A stretch of DNA of 64,000 nucleotides from assembly GCF_004745825.1 (NCBI RefSeq), contig NZ_SRLA01000003.1, positions 1-64,000 of the forward strand, given 5' to 3'. Below, piece by piece: positions 28,833 through 38,006 of this stretch. The position numbers were made by a program, and so were the translations under genes. Within the stretch, counting starts at the first letter, position 1. Every line of letters starts with the position of its first letter. The stretch comes from Hymenobacter fodinae (lineage in GTDB: Bacteria; Bacteroidota; Bacteroidia; Cytophagales; Hymenobacteraceae). The notes under the pieces are model-generated. The model saw only the letters and a program-made list of their open reading frames with translations. It was not told the origin of the DNA and ran no database searches.

Positions 28833-30254
28833 CTACCCGCGGCCGTGCATCATGTGGAACAACTTCTTGGCCAATAAGACCAGAATAAGACCCGCAAAAA
28901 TGACGAACCCGGCAATCAAGCCAAATACTGTTAGGGCACCAAGCTCTTCTACGTATTTGGCAATGTAGCCACCGGCAATTTGAGCCACGAAGGGAGCTAA
29001 GAACCATACTCCCATAAGCATAGAAGTTAAGGCTGGCGGAGACAGACGCGAAACCATAGAGAGGCCTACCGGAGACAGACACAGCTCACCTACGGTGTGG
29101 AAAAAGTACGTTGCAATCAGCCACCAGATGCTGGCCTTGATGGTTTGATCGGCCACATCACCGCCGCGCTGCATCACTGCTCCCACCATAAATAGGAAGC
29201 CTACGCCCAGCAGAATCATACCCAGACCCATTTTCACGGGTATGCTCAGGTCCTTTCCTTTACGACCCAGGCTTACCCACAGGGCTGCAACGGGTGCTCC
29301 GAGAAGCACAATGAAACCTGCGTTTACGGACTGGAACCAGGAAGTAGGAATAAGGAATCCACCTACGCTCCGATCAATAAACTTATCGGTATACAGCGTG
29401 AGCGAAGAGCCAGCCTGCTCAAACCCAGCCCAGAAAAACACCACGAAGAGCGTAATGATGAAGATAACGGCCATGCGGTCTGTCTCTTCCTTGGTAAGGG
29501 GCTCTTTTACGGCCTTTTTAGTTGAATCGGCGGTTTGTCCTTCGGGGTATAGGCCTACGTCTCCTAGGTATTTTCTTCCCAACAGATTGAAAGCTAACTG
29601 CCCAATGAGCATTCCGATACCAGCAGCCATGAAGCCATAACGGAACCCGTAGCTGAGGATAGCACCGCTAGCGTCTTTGGTAGCAAACAGGTTTTCAGCC
29701 AAGAAACCACACACCAGTGGGGCAATAAATGCGCCGGTGTTGATACCCATGTAGAATATCGTGAAGGCAGCATCGCGCAAGGGGTCACCTTGCTGGTACA
29801 GCTTACCTACGATCGTGGAGATATTAGGCTTGAAGAAACCATTACCTAAGATGAGCAACAACAGCCCGACCAGGGTAGGCCAAGGCATGCCAAATACTGC
29901 ACCTTGGGTGGAAAGCGAAGGCTGCATAAACAGAAAAAACTGCCCAAGCGCCATGGTAAGACCTCCAATCAAGATAGCCCGGCGCTGACCGATGTATTTA
30001 TCAGCTATCCAGCCGCCAATAATGGGGGTAAAGTAAACGAAGCCAGTGAAGTAGCCATAAATAAGCGTGGCGCTGGCTTCAGGAATGCCTAGGCCACCCT
30101 CAAGGGCTGTTTTTGTTAAGTAAAGCACCAGCAAGCCCCGCATACCGTAGTAGCTGAACCGCTCCCACATCTCGGTAAAAAATAACAGGTAGAGTCCGGG
30201 CGGGTGGCTTTGCCGCATGGTAGGCTGCTCCTGTACAGCAGTGGTAGTTTGCAT
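28833..30254 (-). CDS. POT/PTR2-family peptide:proton symporter
   Basis: 473-residue inner-membrane transporter of the POT branch of the MFS, importing di- and tripeptides with protons. The signature FFTEMWERFSYYGMRGLLVL (ExxERFxYYG) sits in helix 1, GWIADKYIGQRRAIL is the MFS motif A loop, and a central FKPNISTIVGKLY segment matches the second PTR2 signature. There are about 14 hydrophobic helices. ATG 30254 is chosen because the upstream in-frame extension is not conserved in character. Confidence 0.92.
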   Translation of the reverse strand: MQTTTAVQEQPTMRQSHPPGLYLLFFTEMWERFSYYGMRGLLVLYLTKTALEGGLGIPEASATLIYGYFTGFVYFTPIIGGWIADKYIGQRRAILIGGLTMALGQFFLFMQPSLSTQGAVFGMPWPTLVGLLLLILGNGFFKPNISTIVGKLYQQGDPLRDAAFTIFYMGINTGAFIAPLVCGFLAENLFATKDASGAILSYGFRYGFMAAGIGMLIGQLAFNLLGRKYLGDVGLYPEGQTADSTKKAVKEPLTKEETDRMAVIFIITLFVVFFWAGFEQAGSSLTLYTDKFIDRSVGGFLIPTSWFQSVNAGFIVLLGAPVAALWVSLGRKGKDLSIPVKMGLGMILLGVGFLFMVGAVMQRGGDVADQTIKASIWWLIATYFFHTVGELCLSPVGLSMVSRLSPPALTSMLMGVWFLAPFVAQIAGGYIAKYVEELGALTVFGLIAGFVIFAGLILVLLAKKLFHMMHGRG

Positions 30255-30644
30255 GAAAGGGAAATAAGAGTGATTGGGGATGAGAAAACCAGCGGCTGCA
30301 ACCACATGGTGGGTTGGTAAAGCTACAAAAGTTTCGCTAGCCTGTAATATCGGCCGTATTGGACCTTAGGAATCAAAAAACCATGCCATTGTCTTCGCTA
30401 GGCCTGTCCTGCGCTCAAGAGCCGAAAACAATTTGAGTTGCTGAAGCAACTTTTACATCTGCTTCACCTCTTTGCGTGGTTCCGGCCCAGCGGCTGAACA
30501 GTAGTTTGTTGCTTGCTCAACTCAGCCAAAGCAAACGCCGATCCTTCTGCTAGGCCACTGCTCAGCCGGCGTGACGTCAACTTCCCAGCTTCTGATACTT
30601 TCTAACCCGCTACTTTTGCGGCCTTCACTCCTCTTCTTCTTTAT
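30255..30644. promoter_or_regulatory. Divergent intergenic region
   Basis: 390 bp between the POT transporter and the nuclease gene. A perfect -7 box TACTTTTG at 30611-30618 lies 26 bp before the nuclease ATG. Two CTAGGCC motifs are present. No gene recognised. Confidence 0.5.
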
Positions 30645-31430
30645 ATGCGTAAGCGTCTTCTTCCGCTGTTCCTGTTGCTTCTTTCGCCGCTAACCCTGTG
30701 GGCCTGGGGCGTAGATGGCCACCGGGCCGTGGGCAAAATTGCCGAACAACATCTCTCTCGTAAGGCTTGCCAGCAGGTGCAGCGCTTGCTGGGCACCGAA
30801 ACCCTCACCATGGTGAGCACTTGGCCCGACGAAATCCGCTTCTACCCCGAGTTTAAGGAAACCGGCCCCTGGCACTACGTGAACACGCCCTCTGGCCTCG
30901 CCCACGACCAGTACGTGCAGCAGCTCAAGGGTCAGACCTCGCCCAATGCCTATAATATCCTGGAAGCCAAATTGAAAGAGCTGAAAGACCCTTCTAAGTC
31001 GCAGGCGGAGAAGGTAGCGGCGCTCAAATTCGTAGTGCACATCGTGGGCGACGTACACCAGCCTCTGCACGCCGGCCACGCCGAAGACAAGGGCGGCAAT
31101 GATATTAAAGTGCAATACCGTGGCAAGGAAACCAACCTGCACAGCCTCTGGGACAGTGGCCTAATCGATTATCAAGGCCTCACCTACACGGAAATGGCCA
31201 CGCAGTACGACCAGCATCTGCACAAGAAAGAAATTAAGGCTCTGCAGAAATCGGCCCCAGAGCAATGGCTGTGGGAGTCATACCAAGCCTGTGAGCGCCT
31301 GTACAAAGAAACTCCTACGGGCTCCGACCTCAACTACATGTACTATCCGCAGCACGCTGAGCTCATGCGCCAGCGCATTGTAGAGGCCGGAGTGCGTTTG
31401 GCTGGGGTGCTTAATGAAACTTTTAAATAA
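30645..31430 (+). CDS. Secreted S1/P1-type nuclease
   Basis: 261 residues with signal peptide (LLLLSPLTLWA). After cleavage the mature N terminus would be WGVDGHRAVG, giving the Trp and His zinc ligands of S1/P1 nucleases. Further ligands are visible: TWPDEIR, PWHYVN, HIVGDVHQPLHAGHAEDKGGND and NLHSLWDSGLI. It degrades single-stranded nucleic acids in the periplasm or outside the cell with three zinc ions, probably for phosphate or nucleotide scavenging. Confidence 0.93.
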   Translation: MRKRLLPLFLLLLSPLTLWAWGVDGHRAVGKIAEQHLSRKACQQVQRLLGTETLTMVSTWPDEIRFYPEFKETGPWHYVNTPSGLAHDQYVQQLKGQTSPNAYNILEAKLKELKDPSKSQAEKVAALKFVVHIVGDVHQPLHAGHAEDKGGNDIKVQYRGKETNLHSLWDSGLIDYQGLTYTEMATQYDQHLHKKEIKALQKSAPEQWLWESYQACERLYKETPTGSDLNYMYYPQHAELMRQRIVEAGVRLAGVLNETFK

Positions 31431-31468
31431 GGTATGCGTGCGCTGAGGCGCACCACGATCAGGTAGCA

Positions 31469-31505
31469 ACAAAAAAGCTCGGGCAATGTGCCCGAGCTTT
31501 TTTGT
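31469..31505 (+). terminator. Nuclease gene terminator
   Basis: AGCTCGGGC/GCCCGAGCT stem flanked by A6 and T6, 38 bp after the stop. Confidence 0.88.
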
Positions 31506-31729
31506 TGTCAAGACTTCTTATTACGCTCAGCTTATTACTAAACCTATAGCGAATTAACTCTTAGTCCTATTGGTGTCAAGGGGGCTTTATCCGTATTACT
31601 ACTGCCTTGCATGACCTATCCTTTTCGAGTAAGGGAAACTACGGATAAAGCAATAGAACATTCCGTTGATCTTTTTGCAAACCAACCTGTTAAGCTTGCA
31701 ATGCCCATTTTAGTCTCCGAGATTTGGGT

Positions 31730-31945
31730 ATGAAACTCTTACTTCTCATGTGGATCAGTCAGTATCCTACCCTGATAAATACGGAGCAGGGCGACCAACA
31801 AATGGCAACGGCAGCCCTAGAGTTCACCCAAGACATCAATCGGACGCTAGTGCCGTATGAGCGTAGCCTGTTGGAGAGAGTAGCGCGCCGGGAAATAACG
31901 CTAGGCCACCTGCTGGCGTATTTGCGAGAGTACGAGGAAGCTTAA
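31730..31945 (+). CDS. Small hypothetical protein
   Basis: 71 residues from ATG 31730 (an ATG 6 nt upstream is also in frame). The N terminus is hydrophobic; the rest is predicted helical and charged (ERSLLERVARREITLGHLLAYLREYEEA). No family recognised. A strong hairpin 26 bp downstream supports a real transcription unit. It could equally be random. Confidence 0.45.
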   Translation: MKLLLLMWISQYPTLINTEQGDQQMATAALEFTQDINRTLVPYERSLLERVARREITLGHLLAYLREYEEA

Positions 31946-31971
31946 CCTGTTACATATAGTTTTAATTATAT

Positions 31972-32008
31972 ACAAAGCCCCGGCCTGTGCATCAGGCCGG
32001 GGCTTTGT
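31972..32008. terminator. Bidirectional terminator
   Basis: 16-bp perfect arms with AAAGCCCCGGCCTG / CAGGCCGGGGCTTT core and a 5-nt loop, between the small gene and the convergent SDR gene. Confidence 0.82.
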
Positions 32009-32079
32009 AAGTTATGGCAGTCATGGATAGACTGGCAGGTCAGTAGTTAAAGGACGCTGACTACTACCATATTCGCTTA

Positions 32080-33123
32080 TTACTCCTGCCGTACGTGTCC
32101 ATTACCAGACTTAGAGCTTTTGTTGGTGAGCCAAGCAGCCAAGGCAACTCCAGCGCCGGCCAATAGGGCAGTGCGTAGTGCAGGGCTGCCTGTAGTTACG
32201 GCCTGCGTATAGAAACTGGTTTCGCGGGTATGGCCCGGGTAATTGCCACGCTCTTCAAGGTTGCCAATGGCATGGTCGAGGCCATTGTCGCTCAGAGGGC
32301 CGGGAGCATAATCGGCTTTCTCCTGTTTAGAGAAGGATTTTTCCATAAACTTATCGAGCAGGGCCGGCGTCCAGTTTTCCATACCGATAAAGGCGCGGCC
32401 GCCACCACCAATTACCACGGAGCGCTCCGGCGTTTCGCAGCAGTGCAGAATACCACGCGCTACGGTTTCGGGCGCATAAGCGGGTGGCGCGTGCTTGGCC
32501 TCACGCTCCATGTAGTTCTTCGCGTGCAACGGATACGGCGTGTCAATAGCAGCGGGCTGAATGAGCGTTACTGAAATGGGCGCACCGTCCATTTCCAACT
32601 CCATCCGCAGGCCGTCGGTAAATCCTTTCACGGCGTGCTTGCTGGCTGAGTAAATGGTTTGTAGGATGGCCGTTACGTCTGACAGGATACTGCCAAGGTT
32701 AATGATGGCCCCACCCTTTGACTTAAGATGCTTGGCTGCTTCCAGCGACCCATAAATCAGGCCCCATAAGTTTGTATCGAAGAGCTTGCGCATATCTTCG
32801 ATGGGGATGTCCTCGATCTTGCCGTAGATAGACACCCCGGCATTGTTGATCCAGGTATCAAAACCGCCAAACTGTTGCTGGGCCTTACGAGCAATGGCCT
32901 GCACATCATCCTGGTTGCTTACATCGGCCACCACGTACACGGCTTCTCCACCACTTTGCGTAATTTCCTCGGTTAGCTGCCGCAGGGCATTTTCGCTGCG
33001 TGAGGCCAGCACCAGCTTTGCCCCTTTCTTAGCAGCCATCCGGGCCGTGACTAGGCCTATACCGGATGAGGCTCCTGTAATGACAATGGTTTGGTTCTTG
33101 AGTCTTTTTAGTTTGACTTTCAT
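32080..33123 (-). CDS. Short-chain dehydrogenase/reductase
   Basis: 347 residues from ATG 33123. The classical SDR core occupies about 9-260: TGASSGIG cofactor motif, INNAGVS, catalytic Ser in NLGSILSD and the YSASK motif. An extra C-terminal 90 residues end in a hydrophobic segment (LLAGAGVALAAWL), which may anchor it in the membrane. Substrate unknown. The preceding 255 bp (33124-33378) hold the rsmE promoter and a CTAGGCCAC motif. Confidence 0.87.
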   Translation of the reverse strand: MKVKLKRLKNQTIVITGASSGIGLVTARMAAKKGAKLVLASRSENALRQLTEEITQSGGEAVYVVADVSNQDDVQAIARKAQQQFGGFDTWINNAGVSIYGKIEDIPIEDMRKLFDTNLWGLIYGSLEAAKHLKSKGGAIINLGSILSDVTAILQTIYSASKHAVKGFTDGLRMELEMDGAPISVTLIQPAAIDTPYPLHAKNYMEREAKHAPPAYAPETVARGILHCCETPERSVVIGGGGRAFIGMENWTPALLDKFMEKSFSKQEKADYAPGPLSDNGLDHAIGNLEERGNYPGHTRETSFYTQAVTTGSPALRTALLAGAGVALAAWLTNKSSKSGNGHVRQE

Positions 33124-33366
33124 AGTCGTTGGAGTCAGGTAGTTAATGAGATAAATCAGATACAGGTAGTGGCCTAGCAACCCAAAACAGTTTGTACAGC
33201 TAGGCCACTACCCGGAGTGTAGTACGACAGAACTCCACAACGGACTGGCAAAAGGCAAGATTTTACATGTATTATCCAAGAGTATGCTGCATTATCTACT
33301 CTCAAACTGCTACTCTCTCACGTAGCTTCCAACCTCATCTTAATAAGCTCACTCCCCAATTCAGCG

Positions 33367-33374
33367 TAGCTTTG
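33367..33374 (+). promoter_or_regulatory. rsmE -7 promoter element
   Basis: TAGCTTTG ends 4 bp before the ATG at 33379, so the transcript should be leaderless or nearly so. Confidence 0.55.
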
Positions 33375-33378
33375 CCTT

Positions 33379-34116
33379 ATGCCCCATACGTTTTACGCCC
33401 CCGATCTTACTACGCCCGTTTACACGCTCCCCGAAGACGAAAGCAAGCACGCCGTGCGCGTATTGCGCCTAACGGCTGGGGATGCAGTAGAATTGGTAGA
33501 CGGTCGCGGTGGGGTGTATGAGGCCACCGTGGAAACGGCCGATGCCAAGCGCTGCCGACTGCGTGTGGTGCAAGAACACCAAGTACCCCGCCGACCCTAC
33601 ACCGTGCACCTAGCCGTAGCGCCCACCAAAAACCTCGACCGCATGGAATGGCTAGTGGAGAAGGCCACGGAAATAGGCGTTGAGCGGTTTTCTTTTTTGC
33701 GTAGCGCGCGCTCAGAGCGGCGGGAGCTGAAGCTGGAGCGCCTCGAGAAAATTGCCGTGAGTGCTCTCAAGCAATCGGGGCAAGCCTGGCTACCAGAATT
33801 CAGCGAGCTAACCGACTTTGCTAAGTTCCTCCCGACCATAGCTGGGGAGGCGGCCTTTATTGCGCATCTGGAAGAGGGCGACCGGACCCCCCTTTCTCAA
33901 GTAGCGGCCACCGGTAGTACCTGCTGCATTCTCATTGGCCCCGAGGGCGACTTTACCCCGCAGGAAATTGAGGCCGCCTTTGCCCAAGGCATCCGCCCCG
34001 TAACGCTAGGCTCATCCCGCCTTCGCACCGAAACGGCAGCACTCGCGGCCGTACATACGGTGCATGTAGCGTGGGAATTAGCTACTGCCGTACTACCAGC
34101 TCAGGACAAGAAGTAA
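33379..34116 (+). CDS. rsmE: 16S rRNA (uracil-1498-N3)-methyltransferase RsmE
   Basis: 245 residues. N-terminal PUA-like domain (HAVRVLRLTAGDAVELVDG), then a SPOUT knot domain with LIGPEGDFTPQEIEAA and the closing LGSSRLRTETAALAA that bind S-adenosylmethionine. It modifies 16S rRNA in the assembled 30S subunit. The 3' end overlaps the convergent gene by 16 bp. Confidence 0.94.
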   Translation: MPHTFYAPDLTTPVYTLPEDESKHAVRVLRLTAGDAVELVDGRGGVYEATVETADAKRCRLRVVQEHQVPRRPYTVHLAVAPTKNLDRMEWLVEKATEIGVERFSFLRSARSERRELKLERLEKIAVSALKQSGQAWLPEFSELTDFAKFLPTIAGEAAFIAHLEEGDRTPLSQVAATGSTCCILIGPEGDFTPQEIEAAFAQGIRPVTLGSSRLRTETAALAAVHTVHVAWELATAVLPAQDKK

Positions 34117-34799
34117 CGGATTTCGGCCTCTCCGCCTAACTCCCGAAAGCTGAAAACAACGCTGGTAATACGCATCAATAATTGCATGATACGCTCGACA
34201 TCCTCGGCGGTGGCCAGGGGCTCAAACGCCATCAGCTTATCCTGTTGATCGTAGTAGCCGAAGCCCATATTACATAGCTGCCGTAAGTGCCCCTTGCGGA
34301 TAGTCATTGCCTCGCGGTGGCGAACAAGTTCTGGGAGAGTGACAATAGCCGTTCGTCGTACGCGCCGAACGGACAGGCCTAACCGGACTGACGTACTTAG
34401 GATTAACCTAAACCCCGCAATTTGTCCAGTTAGCACCATGTTCATCGTTTCTCCGAGAACTGAGGTTTCAGGAGCCGGAGCAGCCGAAGCCGCCTGGAGC
34501 TTCTGCCACCGCTGTTCGTAGTGCATTAGGGTCTCCGAATGATACTCGGTCTGCGTTGGGGTAGTGGTCCTCTTATTCTTAAGGTAACGAATCGAGCGTT
34601 CTAGCTGGTCCAGCTCGTCAGCGTGCTTGTTCTGCAGCGTCCGTAGGCTTCGCAGTTGTTCGGCCACCAGGTATTGTCCTTTCTGAATGCGAGCGGCAAG
34701 CCGATAATCCTGTTCCTGCATTGCTTCCCGCAGCTGTTTCGACAAGGTGCGTTGTTCACGCAGATAGTACTTTTGTAGTAGAATAAGCCTATCGTCCAT
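34101..34799 (-). CDS. Coiled-coil hypothetical protein
   Basis: 232 residues. The first 100 are charged helical heptads (coiled coil). The C-terminal 100 are mixed, with a basic patch SVRLGLSVRRVRRTAIVTL and a FRELGGEAEIRYFLS end. No family recognised; no signal peptide. It overlaps the rsmE 3' end by 16 bp on the opposite strand. Confidence 0.6.
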   Translation of the reverse strand: MDDRLILLQKYYLREQRTLSKQLREAMQEQDYRLAARIQKGQYLVAEQLRSLRTLQNKHADELDQLERSIRYLKNKRTTTPTQTEYHSETLMHYEQRWQKLQAASAAPAPETSVLGETMNMVLTGQIAGFRLILSTSVRLGLSVRRVRRTAIVTLPELVRHREAMTIRKGHLRQLCNMGFGYYDQQDKLMAFEPLATAEDVERIMQLLMRITSVVFSFRELGGEAEIRYFLS

Positions 34800-34940
34800 A
34801 TATTGAAGTAGGGATAAGTACGTTGAAAAGTACTCTTAATTCCAGGCAAGCCAACGAATTTCTTATTTCGCCTTGTCGTTACATCTTATCCCGTGGCTAG
34901 CGCCTATCTCTTTTCCTCAGTGCTGCCCTCTACTGCTCCT

Positions 34941-35606
34941 ATGCTTCGCTTTCTCTCCTTCCTGCTCCTGCTAACGTTACCGCTGCTGGCCGCTGCGCCG
35001 GCTGCCCCAAGCTTTCATATTGCGAAGCTGCATTACGGCGGAGGTGGCGACTGGTACGCCAACAAAACCTCACTACCGAACTTGATTAAGTTCTGCAATC
35101 AAGCCCTGAAAACGAATATTGCCCCCGAGGAAGCCACCGTAGAGCTTGATTCGCCGGAGCTACTTACTTATCCTTTCGTGCACATGACCGGTCATGGCAA
35201 CGTGTTGTTTACGGAGGCAGAAGCCCGCAACCTACGCCGCTACCTGATTGGCGGTGGCTTCCTGCACATCGACGATAACTACGGGCTGGATAAGTTTATC
35301 CGCCCCGAAATGAAGAAGGTCTTTCCGGAACTGGAGTTTGTGGAGCTGCCCTTCTCGCACCCGGTATACCACCAGAAGTTTGCTTTTCCGAGAGGCCTAC
35401 CGAAAGTGCACGAGCACGACGGCAAGCGCCCCCAGGGTTTTGGCCTGCTTTACAAGGGCCGCCTTGTGTGTTTTTACACCTATGAGTGTGACCTGGGTAA
35501 CGGCTGGGAAGACTTGGGCACGTACCCCGAAGACACGCCCGCTACGCACGAAGCGGCGCTAAAAATGGGTGCCAACCTAGTGGCCTACGCCCTTACTCAG
35601 GACTAA
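34941..35606 (+). CDS. DUF4159 family secreted protein
   Basis: 221 residues with a signal peptide (FLSFLLLLTLPLLAAAPAA) from ATG 34941; a GTG at 34893 is in frame but would precede the signal. The mature part carries the DUF4159 pattern: IAKLHYGGGGDWYANKTSLP, then VHMTGHGNVLFT and YLIGGGFLHIDDNYGLD, a glutamine-amidotransferase-like fold of unknown activity. In other Bacteroidota the family is associated with MoxR/VWA modules, none of which is adjacent here. Confidence 0.85.
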   Translation: MLRFLSFLLLLTLPLLAAAPAAPSFHIAKLHYGGGGDWYANKTSLPNLIKFCNQALKTNIAPEEATVELDSPELLTYPFVHMTGHGNVLFTEAEARNLRRYLIGGGFLHIDDNYGLDKFIRPEMKKVFPELEFVELPFSHPVYHQKFAFPRGLPKVHEHDGKRPQGFGLLYKGRLVCFYTYECDLGNGWEDLGTYPEDTPATHEAALKMGANLVAYALTQD

Positions 35607-35638
35607 CTACTTCGGTGTTGAGAGGAATATTTCTGAGC

Positions 35639-35674
35639 AAAAAGGTCCGACCACTAAGTGGCCGGACCTTTTTT
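35639..35674. terminator. Terminator
   Basis: AAAAAGGTCCG/CGGACCTTTTT hairpin, 33 bp after the DUF4159 stop, symmetric flanks. Confidence 0.82.
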
Positions 35675-35731
35675 AGTTCTTAAGCACCACGCGTCCAAAA
35701 CAGCTTGCCTAGCAGCCAATCAAATTAATGG

Positions 35732-36301
35732 CTAGAACTTCGGCTTTAAAATTTCGCTCAGAATAAAAGCATTGCGCAAGTCAGCTGGGTTGCGCAGGAG
35801 ATCGTTCAACTTGTGTCCCTGCTCCTGACGCCGGTTTTCTGAACCAAGAGCCGCTTGGCGCTGCCAGTAGTCGGTTGGGTCAGCAGGACGTGCCGCAGCA
35901 CGAGGCAAGGTGGAGGCACGACGGGCTTCGTGCGCGGGTGCCTCCAGACTGCGGTACACCACTGCTTTCTCTAGACTGCGGGCCGGCATATCCGTCTTTT
36001 CCTGACTGTACGGGGTTGGCGCCACTTCGCGGGGCAGTGGCCTACCAGCCTGCGTTGTTGGCTCAGGGTTGCGGGCAGTAGCCTTTTCCGCTTGGTTTTG
36101 CGCCTGCATTTGCTTCAACAGCGCTTCAAACGAAGTGGCCGGCAACGGCGTAACTGGCCGGGGTTTTCCAGTGCTATCGGGCTTGGAAAAGCGCCGTTCT
36201 TGTTTCTCACGTTGCGTGGTGGCCCTAGCTTTCTGTATCATGCGCCAGATAAACAACGCTAGGCCTATCAGAATCCAGGCAAGGGTCTGCAGCTTTTCCA
36301 T
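35732..36301 (-). CDS. Single-pass membrane hypothetical protein
   Basis: 189 residues from ATG 36301. One N-terminal membrane helix (LAWILIGLALFIWRMI, about 6-21), then a basic, Pro/Gln-rich disordered region. A short conserved-looking end (LNDLLRNPADLRNAFILSEILKPKF) is typical of a Bacteroidota small membrane family. No enzymatic motif. Function unknown. Confidence 0.6.
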   Translation of the reverse strand: MEKLQTLAWILIGLALFIWRMIQKARATTQREKQERRFSKPDSTGKPRPVTPLPATSFEALLKQMQAQNQAEKATARNPEPTTQAGRPLPREVAPTPYSQEKTDMPARSLEKAVVYRSLEAPAHEARRASTLPRAAARPADPTDYWQRQAALGSENRRQEQGHKLNDLLRNPADLRNAFILSEILKPKF

Positions 36302-36412
36302 AGCATCCAGGGTGTAATAAGGTGAGCCGTGAAAGCGAGAAAGTATTGGTTTGTGGAAGGCCAATTCCAGCGACACATCTCACATACTTATTGCTTCTAC
36401 CTTCGGTCTTTC

Positions 36413-36985
36413 CTAACGTACGCCTTTTTCAGGGAATCGGCCCTGTTTAGTGCGGTAGAAGGCTTTGATCTCCTCCAAGTCCTTCTCATAGTCGCCGGTA
36501 GGCCAGAAGGCCGGACCTACGCCCGCTTCTTTGTTTTTATAGTCGAGGTAGCCGAGCAGAATGGGCACGCCAGCTCCTACGGCTGCATGGTAAAACCCCT
36601 TTCGCCATTTAGGTTGATAAGAGCGGGTGCCTTCGGGGGTTATGAGAATTACCAGCTCATCGCGCTCCTTGAAGAGCTGGATCATGCCATCTACCAAGCT
36701 GTTGTTTTTGCTGCGGTCAACCGAAAGCCCGCCCAACGAACGGACCAGCGCCCCTAGCACCGGGATAGTGGTCCACTCCTTCTTGATGGTTAGCTTCACA
36801 TCCACATCCATGAGGAAAAAGGCTGCCCGGGCAAACATAAAGTCCCAATTGCTGGTGTGAGGAGCCGCAATCATCATGCTTTTCTTGATGTTGGGGGGTA
36901 CTTGCGAGCCCAGGTGCCAGCCCGTAATCCAGAACCAGAATTTGGAGAAGAGATACCAGAAGGTAGAGGTTTTGCGTGCAGCCAT
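36413..36985 (-). CDS. PlsC-like 1-acyl-glycerol-3-phosphate acyltransferase family protein
   Basis: 190 residues. The acyltransferase HxxxxD motif appears as AAPHTSNWDFMFA and the second block as ITPEGTRS. The short soluble form with HTSNWD is common in Bacteroidota. It likely acylates a lysophospholipid or related acceptor at the inner membrane. Transcribed leftward, perhaps with the following small membrane gene (111-bp spacing). Confidence 0.87.
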   Translation of the reverse strand: MAARKTSTFWYLFSKFWFWITGWHLGSQVPPNIKKSMMIAAPHTSNWDFMFARAAFFLMDVDVKLTIKKEWTTIPVLGALVRSLGGLSVDRSKNNSLVDGMIQLFKERDELVILITPEGTRSYQPKWRKGFYHAAVGAGVPILLGYLDYKNKEAGVGPAFWPTGDYEKDLEEIKAFYRTKQGRFPEKGVR

Positions 36986-37071
36986 GAAGATGTAAAGCGG
37001 TAGCCTATTAGTTAGGCCTACTGAATGTCAAAGCTAGAGAAATGTGCGATAAGGCCCGCTATTGCGGCATC

Positions 37072-37845
37072 CTAAGCATTTCGCAGGAGCGCCTCCAAGT
37101 CGGCGGCCCGGCTCAATGTGTACTGGTAGCCAATCTCGAATAGCTCCGCGGCCCGGCGGTAGCTCATGGTCCGGAAGCGGCGCAGCTCGGGTGGCTCCAG
37201 CAGCAGGTCGCAGTGTTGCTTGCTGAGCACCGTATTGCTACCAATGGCTAAATTAAGGGTACGCTCTATCACGCCCCGCAAGTTGTTGAATTGCGCTTCG
37301 GGATTGGGCGGGTTGCAGTGCACGCCCACAATGCGTAGGCCAGGGTGCTCGTGTTCCAGCAATGCTTCTACGGGTAAGTTATTAAGCAAGCCCCCATCCA
37401 CCAGCTGGCGTCCCTGAAATTCCACCGGCTTGTAGAGAATAGGCACGGCCGAGGAAGCCAGCAGCGGCGGCACCAGCGGACCACTGGAAAACCGCACAGA
37501 CACGCCTTCCACTAAATCCGTTGATACCAGCGTGAGCGGCAGGCGCAACTGCTCAAACGTGCAGTTTACCCCCAAGTGCTGCTCAAACAACGTCCCGACG
37601 GCGTCAATTTTGAATAGGCCGTATCTACTCAGGGCGATGCGCGTCAGGCGCATAATATTTACGGCCTGAAACATGCGCAGAATCTCACGGGGCGGCACCC
37701 CGGCGGCGTAGAAAGTTGCCGCAATTGCCCCAGAAGATACTCCGGCCAGCCGCCCGACCGGTAGGCCTAGCTCATCAATGGCCGCGAGGATGCCGAGGTG
37801 CGCAATGCCCCGGGCCCCGCCCCCCGAAAGTGCTAGGCCTAGCAT
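37072..37845 (-). CDS. Patatin-like phospholipase
   Basis: 257 residues. Oxyanion loop LSGGGARGIAHLG near residue 5-17, nucleophile motif GVSSG (Ser near 38), and the catalytic-Asp motif VDGGLLNNLPV. These are the complete Ser-Asp dyad of bacterial patatins. No signal peptide or beta-barrel is present, so it is probably a cytosolic or membrane-associated lipid hydrolase. It precedes the acyltransferase gene on the same strand (86 bp), which fits membrane-lipid remodelling. Confidence 0.9.
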   Translation of the reverse strand: MLGLALSGGGARGIAHLGILAAIDELGLPVGRLAGVSSGAIAATFYAAGVPPREILRMFQAVNIMRLTRIALSRYGLFKIDAVGTLFEQHLGVNCTFEQLRLPLTLVSTDLVEGVSVRFSSGPLVPPLLASSAVPILYKPVEFQGRQLVDGGLLNNLPVEALLEHEHPGLRIVGVHCNPPNPEAQFNNLRGVIERTLNLAIGSNTVLSKQHCDLLLEPPELRRFRTMSYRRAAELFEIGYQYTLSRAADLEALLRNA

Positions 37846-38006
37846 AAGTTGAAGCTGAAAAAGGAAACTATTAGCATAGCGTTTTGATACGGGGTCAGTT
37901 GCTGATGTGCAACGTGATATCCGGCAACGCCAGTACGGGGCTAGGCCAGTACTGTTTGCCTGGCGTCGGCAAAATGCACCACATCAACTCAATACACTGC
38001 TCCTTT